The notes below the pieces were generated by a model that saw only the letters and a list, made by a program, of their open reading frames with translations, did not search any database and was not told the origin of the DNA. 64,000 nucleotides of DNA from Acidimicrobiaceae bacterium (GTDB lineage Bacteria; Actinomycetota; Acidimicrobiia; Acidimicrobiales; RAAP-2): the NCBI GenBank assembly GCA_003151235.1, contig PLWZ01000051.1, positions 45,930 through 109,929 of the forward strand, in the 5' to 3' direction. Shown piece by piece: positions 24,726-34,441 of the stretch (within the stretch, counting starts at the first letter, position 1; every line of letters begins with the position of its first letter). A program made the translations under genes and the position numbers.

Positions 24726-26063
24726 TTAGCCGGCCGCCTTGGGCCGCGCCGAGCGCGAACCGAGGAATGCCGACGCGAGTTCGGGCAGCGCGAGCTCGGC
24801 CATGCGGCGGGACGGGTCCAGGCTGACCAGCGAGAATTTCCGGTGCTCACCGCGTGCGAGGACCTCTCTGGCCGCCCGAGGCGGAGGTGCTCCGAGGCCG
24901 GCCACCGGCGCGTAGCAGTGCAGGACCCCGTCGTCGGGCAATGCCACGTCGACCATTGCGCCGTGGGAGGTGAACGAGGCCACCACGCCCTCGAAGGTCG
25001 ACCCGAGAGGATGAGCGGCCACGAACGTGATGAACGCGAGTGGCTCGTTCACGGCCGGAGGTGGTTCGACCCGTCGGCGCCGCTTTCCCTTGCCGGCCGG
25101 CTCCGCGGCGTGGTCGTGTCGGGCCGCCGTCACCGAAGGGGCAATCACCTCTGCCGTGGCCTGGTTGATCGCGGCCCGCAGTCCGACCTGGCGCGGCGAC
25201 CCTCGTGTGCCCTGTGACTTCTTGGCCGCCTTCACCGGCTTCGGGCCGGCCTTCTCGCTCTTGCCCGACCGCTTGTTCTTGTTGGTCTTGTCGCTCTTTT
25301 CGAGTGACTTCTTGGCGGCGGCCTCGGCGCCCCCCTTGGCTCGTTTGCCTCCCTCGGTCTTCCCGGAGGCCTTTCCGAGCTTGGCGCCCTGCACCTTTGC
25401 CGCCGTCTTGGCTGCTTTCTTCGGAGCGGGGGCCTTCGGGGTGGTCGCCTTCGCCTGCTTCTTCTTGGCCGCCTTCTGTTCGGGGACCTTCGCGGTCGCC
25501 TTCACCCGGCCGCCCGCCGGTGCCCTGGCGGCCTTCTGCAGCGCCTTCGCCACCTCGGCCGCCTTTCGTGGCGCCGACAGGCGATCGTCCAACTCTTCGG
25601 CATCCGCGTCCGTGTCCTTGGTCGCTTTGCGGCTGCGCGGCCCTCGCACCGGCCGGCGTGGCGTGAAGATCCAGCCGACGCCCGGAACGGGCTTGCCGCC
25701 GACCAGGCGCCCGTCGTCGAAGAGCCACGGATGCTCCTCGTGGAACTCCTGGAAGGAGTCGTTCGACAACACGACCGCCCCCGTCCGCTCAGCGATCCGG
25801 AGCACGAAGGCGTCGCCCCTCCCGATGGCACCCGCCGGCGGCGCCACGACCTCCCCGTGCAGCTCGGCCGCCTCGAGCTGGCTTCGCTCGGACGGGTCGA
25901 TCCGGTGGCTGAACGAGGCGTCGACGACCACCACGATCTCGGCCGCCGGGTCCTCGGCCAGGTAGGCACGGACGGCCTCGTCCAGCTGGGCCAGGCTGGG
26001 GACCGTGCGGCCCTCTGTGGCCAGGTTGGAGCCGTCCACGACGACGTGGTGCTTGGGGGTCAT
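24726..26063 (-). CDS. NYN-domain nuclease-like protein with Lys/Ala-rich linker and S1-like domain
   Basis: A 445-residue three-part protein. Residues 1-135 form a NYN/PIN-like ribonuclease fold, with acidic residues placed as in metal-dependent RNases: HHVVVDGSNLATEG at the start, VVVVDASFSHRID, GRGDAFVLRIAERTGAVVLS and NDSFQEF. Residues about 140-320 are a low-complexity, very basic Lys/Ala/Pro-rich segment like histone H1 tails. Residues about 345-440 (GSTFEGVVASFTSHGAMVDV ... RMAELALPELA) look like an S1/OB RNA-binding domain. The combination suggests an RNA-processing or decay enzyme with a nucleic-acid-binding tail. It lies 52 bases downstream of kgd on the same strand. Confidence 0.75.
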   Translation of the reverse strand: MTPKHHVVVDGSNLATEGRTVPSLAQLDEAVRAYLAEDPAAEIVVVVDASFSHRIDPSERSQLEAAELHGEVVAPPAGAIGRGDAFVLRIAERTGAVVLSNDSFQEFHEEHPWLFDDGRLVGGKPVPGVGWIFTPRRPVRGPRSRKATKDTDADAEELDDRLSAPRKAAEVAKALQKAARAPAGGRVKATAKVPEQKAAKKKQAKATTPKAPAPKKAAKTAAKVQGAKLGKASGKTEGGKRAKGGAEAAAKKSLEKSDKTNKNKRSGKSEKAGPKPVKAAKKSQGTRGSPRQVGLRAAINQATAEVIAPSVTAARHDHAAEPAGKGKRRRRVEPPPAVNEPLAFITFVAAHPLGSTFEGVVASFTSHGAMVDVALPDDGVLHCYAPVAGLGAPPPRAAREVLARGEHRKFSLVSLDPSRRMAELALPELASAFLGSRSARPKAAG

Positions 26064-26115
26064 CTCAGGCTTCAGTCAACCATCCGGCGGCACCTGGTGG
26101 CGCCGAATGCCAGCT

Positions 26116-29100
26116 CTAGCCGATTGCCCGGTCCAGGAGGTCGGCCTGTTCGAGCTGGTGCTGGGCAGAGCTGCCGGTGGCCGGGCTGGCCGATTCGGCC
26201 CTGCTCACATGCACCAGGCGGTAGCGGTCTCGGAGGAGGCGGTGGAGGCGCTCGTGCACGAACGACCAGGCACCCATGTTCTCCGGCTCCTCCTGGAGCC
26301 ACACAACCTCGGACGCGTTCGGGTACCGCTCGAGCACGTCGCTGACGGCGTCGTCGGGCCACGGGTAGAGCTGCTCGACCCTCACCACCGCGATCGCCCC
26401 GGCCGGGGGGTTGCCGGGAAGGCCGTCTTCGCCCCGGTGGGCCTCACGGCGGTCGAGGGCCTCGAACGCGACCTTGCCGCTCGCGAGCACGACCCGCTGG
26501 ACCCCCAGCCGGTCGACCACCTGGGGGTCGTCGAGCACCTCGGCGAAGCTCCCCTCCCCCAGGGCCTCGAGCGGTGAGCGTGAGACCGGCGAACGCAGCA
26601 GGGACTTCGGCGTGATCACGATCAGTGGGCAGGTCCGCGACCCGAGGGCCTGGGCCCGCAGGAGGTGGAAGTACTGCGCGGCGCTGGAGGGAACGGCCAC
26701 GCGCAGGTTGCCCCGGGCGCACAGCCCGAGGAACCGTTCGATCCGGGCCGAGGAGTGCTCGGGGCCCTGGCCCTCGTACCCGTGCGGGAGAAGGAGGGTC
26801 AGGCCGGCCCGTTGTCCCCATTTGTCCTCCGCCGCCACGAGGAAGTTGTCGATGATGATCTCGGCACCGTTCACGAAGTCCCCGAACTGGGCCTCCCAGG
26901 CCACCAGCGTCCCGGGGGACTCGACCGAGTAGCCGTACTCGAAGCCGACCGCGGCGTACTCGGAGAGCAACGAGTCGAGGACGGTGAAGCGCCCACCCTG
27001 GGCCTTCGCACCCGGAGCTCGCCACGCGTCGACGTGGGCCAGCGGCACGTACTCGTCGCCGGTCGCGTAGTCGACCAGGACCGCATGGCGCTGAGAGAAC
27101 GTGCCCCGCCGGGTGTCCTGGCCGGTCAGCCGGACGTCGACTCCCTCCGCCAGCAGGCTGCCCAGAGCCAGCGCCTCGGCCAACGCCCAGTCGACGGTCC
27201 CGTCGGCAACGAGCCCGTCGCGTTGGGTGAACTGGCGCTCGAGCTTCGGATGGAGGGTGAAGCCTTCCGGCACGGTCCGGACGAGTTGGGACAGCGAACG
27301 GAGCAGCTCGACCGGTACGCCTGTCGCGACCGGGGACGGCGAGTGCGGTGTCTCCACCACGACGAGCTCGGGTGGACGGAGCGGGATGGCCCGCACCTCG
27401 TCGAGGGCCGACTGGAGCTTGGCGTTGAAGTCGTCGAGCGCCTGCTCGGCCTCGTCAAGGGTGATGTCGCCCCGGCGGACCAGGGCCTCGGTGTAGAGCT
27501 TCCGGACCGATCGCTTAGCGTCGATCCGCTTGTACATGAGGGGCTGGGTGTAGCTCGGGTCGTCGCCTTCGTTGTGGCCGTGGCGCCGGTAGCAGACGAG
27601 ATCGATGACCACGTCCTTGTGGAACGCCTGGCGGAACCCGAACGCGAGGCGGGCCGCGCGCACGCAGGCCTCCGGGTCGTCACCGTTCACGTGCAGGATC
27701 GGTGCCTGGACCATCTTGGCCACGTCGGTCGGGTACACCGACGTGCGGGCGGCCTGGGGGGCCGTGGTGAAACCGAGCTGGTTGTTGATGACCACGTGCA
27801 CGGTGCCGCCGGTCCGATAACCACTCAGGCCCGACAGGTTGAGGGTCTCGGCCACCACCCCCTGGCCAGCGAACGCCGCGTCGCCATGGACGAGCAGCGC
27901 CAGTACCGGGAAGTCGTCGTCGGGATCCGACGTGTCCGACGTCCCGTCGGTCTTGTGGGCGACCAGCCGGTCCTGCTTGGCCCGGGCCATGCCCTCGACA
28001 ACCGGGTCGACCGCCTCGAGGTGCGACGGGTTCGATGCCATCGAGATCGGGAGCGCCACACCCGCACGAGAGGTGAACTTGCCGACCGCGCCCTTGTGGT
28101 ACTTCACGTCTCCGGACCCCTGTACGGACTCGGGGTCGAGGTTGCCCTCGAACTCCTCGAAGATCTCCCGGTAGGACTTCCCGACCAGGTTGGCCAGCAC
28201 GTTCAGCCGGCCCCGATGAGCCATGCCGAGCACGACCTCGGAGCAGCCGGCGGCGGCGGCCTCGTTCAGCACCGTGTCGAGGAGCACGATCGCCGATTCG
28301 GCCCCTTCCAACCCGAAGCGCTTCTGGCCGACGTAACGCGTGTGAAGGAAGCGCTCGAAGACCTCGGCGGCGTTCAGGCGATCGAGGATGTGGCGCTGCT
28401 CGTCGATCTCGAGGGTCCGGGAGACCCCCTCGATGTGCTGCTGGATCCAACGCTTCTGCTCGGGGTCCTGGATGTGCATGTACTCGATGCCCAGCGTCCG
28501 GCAGTAGGCGTCGCGCAACAGATGCATGATCTCGTCCAACGTCGTGACGTCCCGGCCGGCCAGCCCGTCGGCGACGAAGCGCCGCGACAGGTCCCAGATG
28601 GTCAGTCCGTAGGTCAAGGGATCGAGTTCGGGGTGCGAACGCGACTTCTCGACCTCGAGCGGGTCGAGATGGGCGATCAGGTGCCCTCGGACCCGGTACA
28701 TGTTGATCAGGGTCTGGACATGAACCTGCTTCACCAACCGCTGATGCGACGCGTCGCCGGCGTCGAACCCGGCGCTCGTGTCGGTCCGCCAGCGGGCCGG
28801 CTCGTAGGGGATCCCCATCGACTCGAAGACGGCGTCGTAGAAGCGGTCCTTGCCCTCGAGGTAGTCGAGCACCTTGCCGAGGAACATGCCGGACTCGGCC
28901 CCCTGGATGATCCGGTGGTCGTAGGTGGAGGTGACGGTCACGACCTTGCCCAATCCGAGTTCGGCGACGACCTGAGGGTCGGCCGCCTCGAAACCCGGGG
29001 GGTAGCCCAGAGCGCCGACCCCGATGATGGCCCCCTGGCCGGGCATGAGCCGGGGCACCGACTGCCCGGTTCCGAGTGTCCCGGGGTTGGTCAGCGACAC

Positions 29101-29898
29101 CGTTGTCCCCGCGAAGTCATCGGGGGTTATCCGGTTGGTGTGGACCTTGCGGATGAGCTCCTCATAGGCAAGGACGAACGATCGGAAGTCGAGGGTGTCG
29201 GCGTCCCTCACACACGGCACCAAGAGCGTTCTCGAGCCGTCCGACTTCGAGACGTCAACCGCGAGCCCGAGTCCGACGTGCCGATGGCGAATGATGCCGG
29301 GCGTGCCCTTGTCATCGACGTCGGGGACAAAAGAGGCGTTGAGCGCGGGCACCTCGACGAGCGCGCGAACCACGGCGTAGCCGATGAGGTGGGTGAAGCT
29401 CACCTTGGCGCCCGATGTGCGGGCGAGCTGGTCGTTGAGGATCTGCCGGTTGATCTCGAGCAGCTTCGCCGGGATGGTCCGCACGCTGGTGGCGGTCGGG
29501 ACCCCGAGACTCGCCTCCATGTTGAGGGCGATCCTCGAGGCGGCACCTCGGAGCGGCACCGCCTCGGCGGCGTCGGTTTCGGTCACTCGCGTCGGCACGA
29601 CGGGGTGGGGCGTCCCATTCGACCCGGCCGATCGGCCGTTCTCGGTCTCGCCGGACGCCGGAGCGGGCAGAGCATCGGGCGGGCGGGCAAGGGGAGGCGC
29701 GGGTGCCGGGAGGGGCGCAGGGCGATAGTCCGCGAAGAACTCCTGCCAGCTCTCGCTCACCGACCCGGGGTCGGCGGCGAACCGCTCGTACATATCGTCA
29801 ACGAGCCACGCGTTGGGCCCGAACGACCCGGTTGCCCGGCCCACCCCGCCGTTCACGTGGTCCTGCGCGACGCGCTCGGAACCACTCGCGTCAACCAT
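26116..29898 (-). CDS. kgd: Multifunctional 2-oxoglutarate decarboxylase/dehydrogenase E1-E2 (Kgd/OdhA type)
   Basis: A 1260-residue actinobacterial fusion. An N-terminal segment (GPNAWLVDDMYERF) is followed by a Pro-rich linker. Next comes a succinyltransferase (E2) catalytic domain at about 100-360, containing FAGTTVSLTNPGTLGTGQSV and the histidine motif YDHRIIQGAESG. Then comes the thiamine-diphosphate-dependent E1 region (GMAHRGRLNVLANLVGK, HGDAAFAGQGVVAETLNLS, VINNQLGFTT, HNEGDDPSYTQP) through to the C terminus. It converts 2-oxoglutarate to succinyl-CoA, or succinic semialdehyde, in the TCA cycle. There is no lipoyl domain, as usual for this family, so it must work with a separate E2/E3 complex. 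In actinobacteria this enzyme is inhibited by FHA proteins such as GarA; none is seen here. Confidence 0.95.
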   Translation of the reverse strand: MVDASGSERVAQDHVNGGVGRATGSFGPNAWLVDDMYERFAADPGSVSESWQEFFADYRPAPLPAPAPPLARPPDALPAPASGETENGRSAGSNGTPHPVVPTRVTETDAAEAVPLRGAASRIALNMEASLGVPTATSVRTIPAKLLEINRQILNDQLARTSGAKVSFTHLIGYAVVRALVEVPALNASFVPDVDDKGTPGIIRHRHVGLGLAVDVSKSDGSRTLLVPCVRDADTLDFRSFVLAYEELIRKVHTNRITPDDFAGTTVSLTNPGTLGTGQSVPRLMPGQGAIIGVGALGYPPGFEAADPQVVAELGLGKVVTVTSTYDHRIIQGAESGMFLGKVLDYLEGKDRFYDAVFESMGIPYEPARWRTDTSAGFDAGDASHQRLVKQVHVQTLINMYRVRGHLIAHLDPLEVEKSRSHPELDPLTYGLTIWDLSRRFVADGLAGRDVTTLDEIMHLLRDAYCRTLGIEYMHIQDPEQKRWIQQHIEGVSRTLEIDEQRHILDRLNAAEVFERFLHTRYVGQKRFGLEGAESAIVLLDTVLNEAAAAGCSEVVLGMAHRGRLNVLANLVGKSYREIFEEFEGNLDPESVQGSGDVKYHKGAVGKFTSRAGVALPISMASNPSHLEAVDPVVEGMARAKQDRLVAHKTDGTSDTSDPDDDFPVLALLVHGDAAFAGQGVVAETLNLSGLSGYRTGGTVHVVINNQLGFTTAPQAARTSVYPTDVAKMVQAPILHVNGDDPEACVRAARLAFGFRQAFHKDVVIDLVCYRRHGHNEGDDPSYTQPLMYKRIDAKRSVRKLYTEALVRRGDITLDEAEQALDDFNAKLQSALDEVRAIPLRPPELVVVETPHSPSPVATGVPVELLRSLSQLVRTVPEGFTLHPKLERQFTQRDGLVADGTVDWALAEALALGSLLAEGVDVRLTGQDTRRGTFSQRHAVLVDYATGDEYVPLAHVDAWRAPGAKAQGGRFTVLDSLLSEYAAVGFEYGYSVESPGTLVAWEAQFGDFVNGAEIIIDNFLVAAEDKWGQRAGLTLLLPHGYEGQGPEHSSARIERFLGLCARGNLRVAVPSSAAQYFHLLRAQALGSRTCPLIVITPKSLLRSPVSRSPLEALGEGSFAEVLDDPQVVDRLGVQRVVLASGKVAFEALDRREAHRGEDGLPGNPPAGAIAVVRVEQLYPWPDDAVSDVLERYPNASEVVWLQEEPENMGAWSFVHERLHRLLRDRYRLVHVSRAESASPATGSSAQHQLEQADLLDRAIG

Positions 29899-29983
29899 GC
29901 TTCCACCCTACCGGTGGCGGGGTGTCAGCCCGTGCACCAGGGAGAACGGTTACCACTGACCTCCCGCGGGACGTTGAACGGTT

Positions 29984-30820
29984 ATGTTCTCGCGGGTGAG
30001 CTACCCGCCCGGACTGTTCGTCGTCGACCGACCGGCGGGATCGGGCTACCTGGACACCGACGACTCGCCTACCGACGGCCCGGTGGTCGTTCTCGTTCAC
30101 GGGACGCTCGACCGCGGCAACAGCTTCCGCCGGTCGAGCCGCAGGCTCGAAGACCTCCGGGTCGTCACCTATGACAGACGCGGTTATCAAGACTCGCGGG
30201 GCGACGGCTCGGTGGTCGGCGTCGAGGGGCACATCGAGGACCTGATCGGGGTGCTGGAGGAGATCGGGAAGCCGTCGGTCGTCGTCGGCCACAGCCTCGG
30301 TGGCGTCGTCGCACTCGGGGCCGCAATGGCGCAGCCGGCTCGATTCGCCTCGGTGGCGGCGTTCGAACCGCCCATGCGCTGGATCCCGATCGAAGGGCGC
30401 CAAGCGGGTCCCTGGGGAATGAGCCAAGACCCGGACGCCGCCGTCGAGACTTTCTTCCGGGGTCGGGTCGGGGACGCAGCGTGGGATCGGCTCGAGCCGG
30501 CTGCCCGCGCCGACCGCTTGGCCGATGGCCCGGCATTGGTGGCGGAGCTGGCGTCCTTGAGCAGTGACGCTCTGTTCGACGTCACCGAGCTCACGGTTCC
30601 CGTGGTATTCGGTTGTGGCGGGGCCACTGACGAATTCCACATCCAGAACGTGGCGTGGCTGGCCGAACACGTCCCGGGCGCTGAACAGATCACGATCCCG
30701 GGGTCCGGGCACGGTGCCCACCTCACACACCCCGACGCGTTCGCTGACTTCGTGCGCGCCGCCGTCGCCCGTGCAGGTGAGACAGACGCCGTGAACGCTC
30801 CTACCGCCGGCGATAGCTGA
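29984..30820 (+). CDS. Alpha/beta hydrolase
   Basis: A 278-residue alpha/beta-hydrolase-fold protein. LVHGTLDRGNSFRR forms the oxyanion region, VVGHSLGGVVALGAA the nucleophile elbow (Ser about 105), and GSGHGAHLTHPDAF the C-terminal catalytic histidine region. It is divergent from kgd, sharing a short promoter region. ATG 29984 or GTG 29996 may be the start; the latter gives a shorter leader. The SLC13-type permease gene follows by 38 bases on the same strand. Substrate unknown. Confidence 0.82.
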   Translation: MFSRVSYPPGLFVVDRPAGSGYLDTDDSPTDGPVVVLVHGTLDRGNSFRRSSRRLEDLRVVTYDRRGYQDSRGDGSVVGVEGHIEDLIGVLEEIGKPSVVVGHSLGGVVALGAAMAQPARFASVAAFEPPMRWIPIEGRQAGPWGMSQDPDAAVETFFRGRVGDAAWDRLEPAARADRLADGPALVAELASLSSDALFDVTELTVPVVFGCGGATDEFHIQNVAWLAEHVPGAEQITIPGSGHGAHLTHPDAFADFVRAAVARAGETDAVNAPTAGDS

Positions 30821-30858
30821 CTCATTCGGCCGGGCTGGACCCGCGCAGCCCGCGTAGG

Positions 30859-32034
30859 GTGGCGAACATCGCGGCCGACGATCCCATTGCCCAGGGCAAC
30901 TCGCCTAGCGCCCTGACCCGACTCGGTTGGCTGGCCCTGGCAATCGGTGTTCCGGCCGCGGCAGTGTGCACCGCGTTGGACCATCGTGGTGCCCGTGCCG
31001 CCGCGTCGCAGGACTGGCCGCCGTTTGTCCTCGTCACAGGGCTGCTGCTGATCGGCATCGTCGCCAGAGACGAAGGGCTGTTCGACGCCGCAGGTGCCGC
31101 CCTCGCCTGGGTCGGACGGAGTGGGGCGTCACTTCTGCTGTGCACTGCCGGGTTGGTCGCGGCGGTAACGGTCACGCTCAACCTCGACACCTCGGTCACC
31201 TTCCTCACGCCGGTGGTGTTGGCGGCGGCGCGGCGCCAACACCGGGATCCGGAGCCGTTCGTCTACTTGGTGGTGTGCATGGCCAACGCGGGGTCCCTGC
31301 TCCTGCCCGGTTCCAATCTGACCAACCTCATCGTGTTGCAAGAGACCCACACGTCCGGCGCCGCGTTCGTGGCGCACGTGGCCGGCGCATGGGCAGCCTC
31401 TGTGATCTCGGTTGTCGTGGTGGTCGCGATCCTCTACCGGTCCCGACTCGGTCGGCGCGAAGGGGTTGAACCGATGGTTTGGCGACCGGGCTTCGGCCCT
31501 GGCACCCTGGCCGTCGTCGGCGCAGTCATAGCCATGGTCGCGTTGCCCGGCGACACCGCTGCCCTCGTCGTCGCCGGGATCGGGATCGTCGTCGCGGGGA
31601 CCCACGTGATCACCCGCCGCGACGGGATCTCGGTGGCCCGCCACCTGAACCTCCCGCTCCTCCTTGGTCTGTTCGGGGCCGCCACCGCGCTCGGCACGCT
31701 TGGCCGTGCGTGGTCCGGGCCGTCGCACCTGCTCGCACACAGCGGCAGTTGGCAGACTGCGGCGATCGGCGCCGGAGCGTCCGTCTTTGTCAACAACCTG
31801 CCGGCGGCGTCTCTGCTCGCTGCGCGCCCGGTGGCCCACGCGGCCGCACTCCTCGTCGGGCTCAACCTCGGACCCAACCTCGCCCTCTCGGGGTCGTTGG
31901 CCGGGGTCCTGTGGTTCCAGACCTCGCGATCGGCCGGATGGACGCCGTCGTTCCGACGGTTCTCCTATGTCGGCCTCGCCGTTGTGCCGGTGACCATGGC
32001 GGCGTCGCTGGGCGCGCTGGCCATTTCGCACTGA
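30859..32034 (+). CDS. SLC13/ArsB-NhaD-type permease
   Basis: A 391-residue polytopic membrane protein with about ten hydrophobic helices. The segments NLDTSVTFLTPVVLAAARR, GSLLLPGSNLTNLIV and the C-terminal ASVFVNNLPAASLLAA are the paired hairpin motifs with Asn/Thr/Pro seen in the ion-transporter superfamily (ArsB, NhaD, SLC13 carboxylate carriers). It probably moves an anion, or exchanges a metal oxyanion or Na+ for protons. The exact substrate is not evident. There is no arsenic-resistance gene nearby to support an arsenite role. The start is GTG. Confidence 0.78.
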   Translation: MANIAADDPIAQGNSPSALTRLGWLALAIGVPAAAVCTALDHRGARAAASQDWPPFVLVTGLLLIGIVARDEGLFDAAGAALAWVGRSGASLLLCTAGLVAAVTVTLNLDTSVTFLTPVVLAAARRQHRDPEPFVYLVVCMANAGSLLLPGSNLTNLIVLQETHTSGAAFVAHVAGAWAASVISVVVVVAILYRSRLGRREGVEPMVWRPGFGPGTLAVVGAVIAMVALPGDTAALVVAGIGIVVAGTHVITRRDGISVARHLNLPLLLGLFGAATALGTLGRAWSGPSHLLAHSGSWQTAAIGAGASVFVNNLPAASLLAARPVAHAAALLVGLNLGPNLALSGSLAGVLWFQTSRSAGWTPSFRRFSYVGLAVVPVTMAASLGALAISH

Positions 32035-32052
32035 CCGGGAAACCTCGGTCGC

Positions 32053-33003
32053 TCAGCCTCCGGCGATCGGCGGGATAACGGGCGCCGTTCCCGTGTCCCG
32101 GGCCGCTCGATGGGCGCGCCGGCGAAACCAGAGGAACTCCTGGTCATCGGGCTCGACCCCCTTCACGCCGCGCACAAGGGGCGACCGGCACAAGAAGAAC
32201 GCGCCGGCGAACAACACCAGAAGCGAGATCGCCTCGAGCGGGCCCCACGCCCCCGACGTCCGTAGTTGGTCCCCGAACAGGCTGACCCCGATCAGGATGC
32301 TTGCGAGCGGGTCGACCATGACGAGTGTCGACTGTGACGCCGCGATCGGGCCGGCGTGGAAGGCGTTCTGGGCGATGAAGAGCGACAGGGCGCCGCACCC
32401 CGCGAGGGCGTAGGTCTCCCAATGGCGAAAGATCGACACCCAGTCGTGCGCCGCGTATGTCGATACGACTTTGGTCAACGAGGCGGTGAACGCGAAGCCG
32501 ATCGCGCTCGCCGAGCCGAACATGGCGGCACGGCGCCACCTCGAACCCCGGAGCGCCAACAGCACCGCGACGGTCGCGAAGAACAAACAGGCCAACCCCA
32601 CCTCGAGCCACTCCGAGTTGGTGGGCACGACGTTGCCGCCGCCCGGCGCGGCGAAGATCAGGAATCCGGCCAGTCCTCCCGCGACGGCCGCCGTGCCGAG
32701 CCATTCGCGCCAGCCGATGCGGAACCCGAACGACGATCCGAGGAGGAACACCAAGAAGAGGAGCTCGGTCGTGAGAATCGGCTGAACCTGGGTGAGCCGG
32801 CCAAAGTGCAGCGCGATCGCCTGCATGATGAACGCGAGGATCATCACGAAGAACCCGGCTATCCAGACCCCGCGGCGAAGGGCATAGGTGATCAGGCTGA
32901 GGCGCAGGGTGGTGCGCGCCGGAGCATCCTCCACCGCCATGCGTTGGAGGATGCTCGTCAACGCATTCGCGAAAGCGGCCCCCAGAGCCAGGATGTAAAC
33001 CAT
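32053..33003 (-). CDS. DMT-superfamily transporter (EamA-type)
   Basis: A 316-residue protein with nine to ten closely spaced hydrophobic helices in two repeats, the usual EamA/drug-metabolite transporter layout. It starts with YILALGAAFANALTSILQR, and the second repeat (GAWGPLEAISLLVLFAGAFF) ends in a basic cytoplasmic tail. The tail (DDQEFLWFRRRAHRAARD) is charged. Substrate unknown. It is convergent with the permease gene and separated by 12 bases from rnhB upstream. Confidence 0.82.
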   Translation of the reverse strand: MVYILALGAAFANALTSILQRMAVEDAPARTTLRLSLITYALRRGVWIAGFFVMILAFIMQAIALHFGRLTQVQPILTTELLFLVFLLGSSFGFRIGWREWLGTAAVAGGLAGFLIFAAPGGGNVVPTNSEWLEVGLACLFFATVAVLLALRGSRWRRAAMFGSASAIGFAFTASLTKVVSTYAAHDWVSIFRHWETYALAGCGALSLFIAQNAFHAGPIAASQSTLVMVDPLASILIGVSLFGDQLRTSGAWGPLEAISLLVLFAGAFFLCRSPLVRGVKGVEPDDQEFLWFRRRAHRAARDTGTAPVIPPIAGG

Positions 33004-33015
33004 GGCCCCCTCATG

Positions 33016-33837
33016 TTAGGGGCAGGGGTCGGATCCCCCCATGAAACGGGTCGGCGTCGACCCGCCGTTCCAGGGAATGCCGCTGACGAACGCCCAGCTG
33101 CTGCGGTGAATGGCCGAGAGCCCATAGCCACGCAACGCGCGCTTGTGGGCGCTCGACGGGTACCCCTTGTTCTCGTCGAACTGGTAGACGGGGTAGTGCG
33201 GCGCCTCGTCACGCATGAGCCGGTCTCGGACGACCTTGGCCAGGACCGAGGCGGCCGAAACGGCGGCACAGCGAGCGTCTCCGTCCACCACCGGGACGAT
33301 GGTGCCGGGGGCGGCCACGTCGGGCAGTTCAGGTCCCCACGGGCTCGGCCCGTCGTCGCGGAGCAGCTGCAACTGGGTCGGCGGCTGCTTCAAGAGGTCG
33401 TAGGGGCCGTCGATGACCAGGGCTCCCGGAACCACCTCCAGGCCGGCGAGCGCGCGAAAGGCGGCCAGCCGGAGCGCAGCTGTCATGCCCCACATGTCGC
33501 ACTCGGCCGCCGTCGCGTGACCCACGGCCCAGTACGCGCACCAAGCGGCCACCTCTTCGAAGATCGCCTCGCGACGGACCTCGTGCAGAAGCTTGGAGTC
33601 GCGCAGCCATAGAGGCATGGTGCGCCGAGTGATGTGAGCGGGGAGAACGGCGACGCCCACGCTGACCGGTCCGGCCCACGCACCGCGACCGACCTCGTCC
33701 AGACCGCCCACCCATTCGTGGCCGTCCTTCCACAACAGACGCTCTTGATCGAGGGTCGGTCGTGCGCTGAGCGGACGCGACTTCGTCGAGGCCCTCGCCA
33801 CCCTGACCGTGGGCCCGCTTCTCGGTGCCGTGCTCAA
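33016..33837 (-). CDS. rnhB: Ribonuclease HII
   Basis: A 273-residue RNase H-fold enzyme that cuts RNA in RNA-DNA hybrids and removes misincorporated ribonucleotides. The family motif GLDEVGRGAWAGPVSVGVAVL has the catalytic Asp-Glu. LRDSKLL and VIDGPYDLL add an active-site Asp, and the C-terminal CAAVSAASVLAKVVRDRLM supplies another metal ligand region. The TTG at 33837 overlaps the rpiB stop codon (TTGA) and has GGAG five bases upstream; this arrangement suggests translational coupling. A GTG at 33801 is an alternative. Longer frames into rpiB are spurious. Confidence 0.9.
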   Translation of the reverse strand: MSTAPRSGPTVRVARASTKSRPLSARPTLDQERLLWKDGHEWVGGLDEVGRGAWAGPVSVGVAVLPAHITRRTMPLWLRDSKLLHEVRREAIFEEVAAWCAYWAVGHATAAECDMWGMTAALRLAAFRALAGLEVVPGALVIDGPYDLLKQPPTQLQLLRDDGPSPWGPELPDVAAPGTIVPVVDGDARCAAVSAASVLAKVVRDRLMRDEAPHYPVYQFDENKGYPSSAHKRALRGYGLSAIHRSSWAFVSGIPWNGGSTPTRFMGGSDPCP

Positions 33838-34268
33838 GGGTCTCCGCTCGTCGCCGGGGCGTGCTCCAGTGAAGCCACCAGGTCGGCCTCCTTTGGATCG
33901 AACTCGGTTCCCAAAAAAGCATCGACCATCTCGATGGCAAGCGTCTCGGTGGTGAGCCGGAGGCCGAACGCGAGCACGTTGGCATCGTTCCACCGCCGGG
34001 CCCCTCTGGCCGTTTCGGCGTCTGTACAGAGGGCCGCGCGAACTCCTGGCACCTTGTTCGCTGCCATCGAAACCCCGGTCCCGGTGGTGCAGCAGACGAT
34101 GCCGACTTGGGCTTCGCCGTCCGCCACGGCTCGACCGACCGACGACCCGGCTTCGGGCCACGGCGTCCCGTCGGCCACCAACCGGACGTCGTGACCCCGC
34201 GCCTCCAAGGAAGAGTGGAGTGCACCGATCAGCGGAGTCCGCTCGTCGGTCCCCAACGCAATGCGCAC
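33834..34268 (-). CDS. rpiB: Ribose-5-phosphate isomerase B
   Basis: A 144-residue RpiB/LacA/LacB family protein. Its core motif (GIVCCTTGTGVSMAANKVPG) has the catalytic cysteine and the anion-hole glycines, close to the family pattern CGTGxGxSIAANK. It interconverts ribose-5-phosphate and ribulose-5-phosphate in the pentose phosphate pathway. The gene starts about 170 bases from the divergent alpha-mannosidase gene and is coupled to rnhB downstream. Confidence 0.9.
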   Translation of the reverse strand: MRIALGTDERTPLIGALHSSLEARGHDVRLVADGTPWPEAGSSVGRAVADGEAQVGIVCCTTGTGVSMAANKVPGVRAALCTDAETARGARRWNDANVLAFGLRLTTETLAIEMVDAFLGTEFDPKEADLVASLEHAPATSGDP

Positions 34269-34441
34269 GGCCTCACCGTAGCGAAGCGCCCGGCGGATCC
34301 GGTGGGTCCCGGAGAACCAGATTCCCCGGTCGGTCGAAGGGGGCGAGTGCCTCCCAGGCGCTTCCAGGTCGGCTCCTCAGCTCTTGGCCGAGCGGCCGTC
34401 GGTCTCGACCCGGCCGCCCCCCAATCCCATAACCTGGCCCC

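Noticed and set aside
25027..25965. Plus-strand frame inside the NYN-S1 gene
   Set aside because: Ala/Ser/Pro-rich antisense of the Lys/Ala repeat; no start context and no homologous features.
26665..30174. A 1169-residue open frame opposite kgd
   Set aside because: Typical antisense open frame in GC-rich DNA; kgd has all its catalytic motifs on the other strand.
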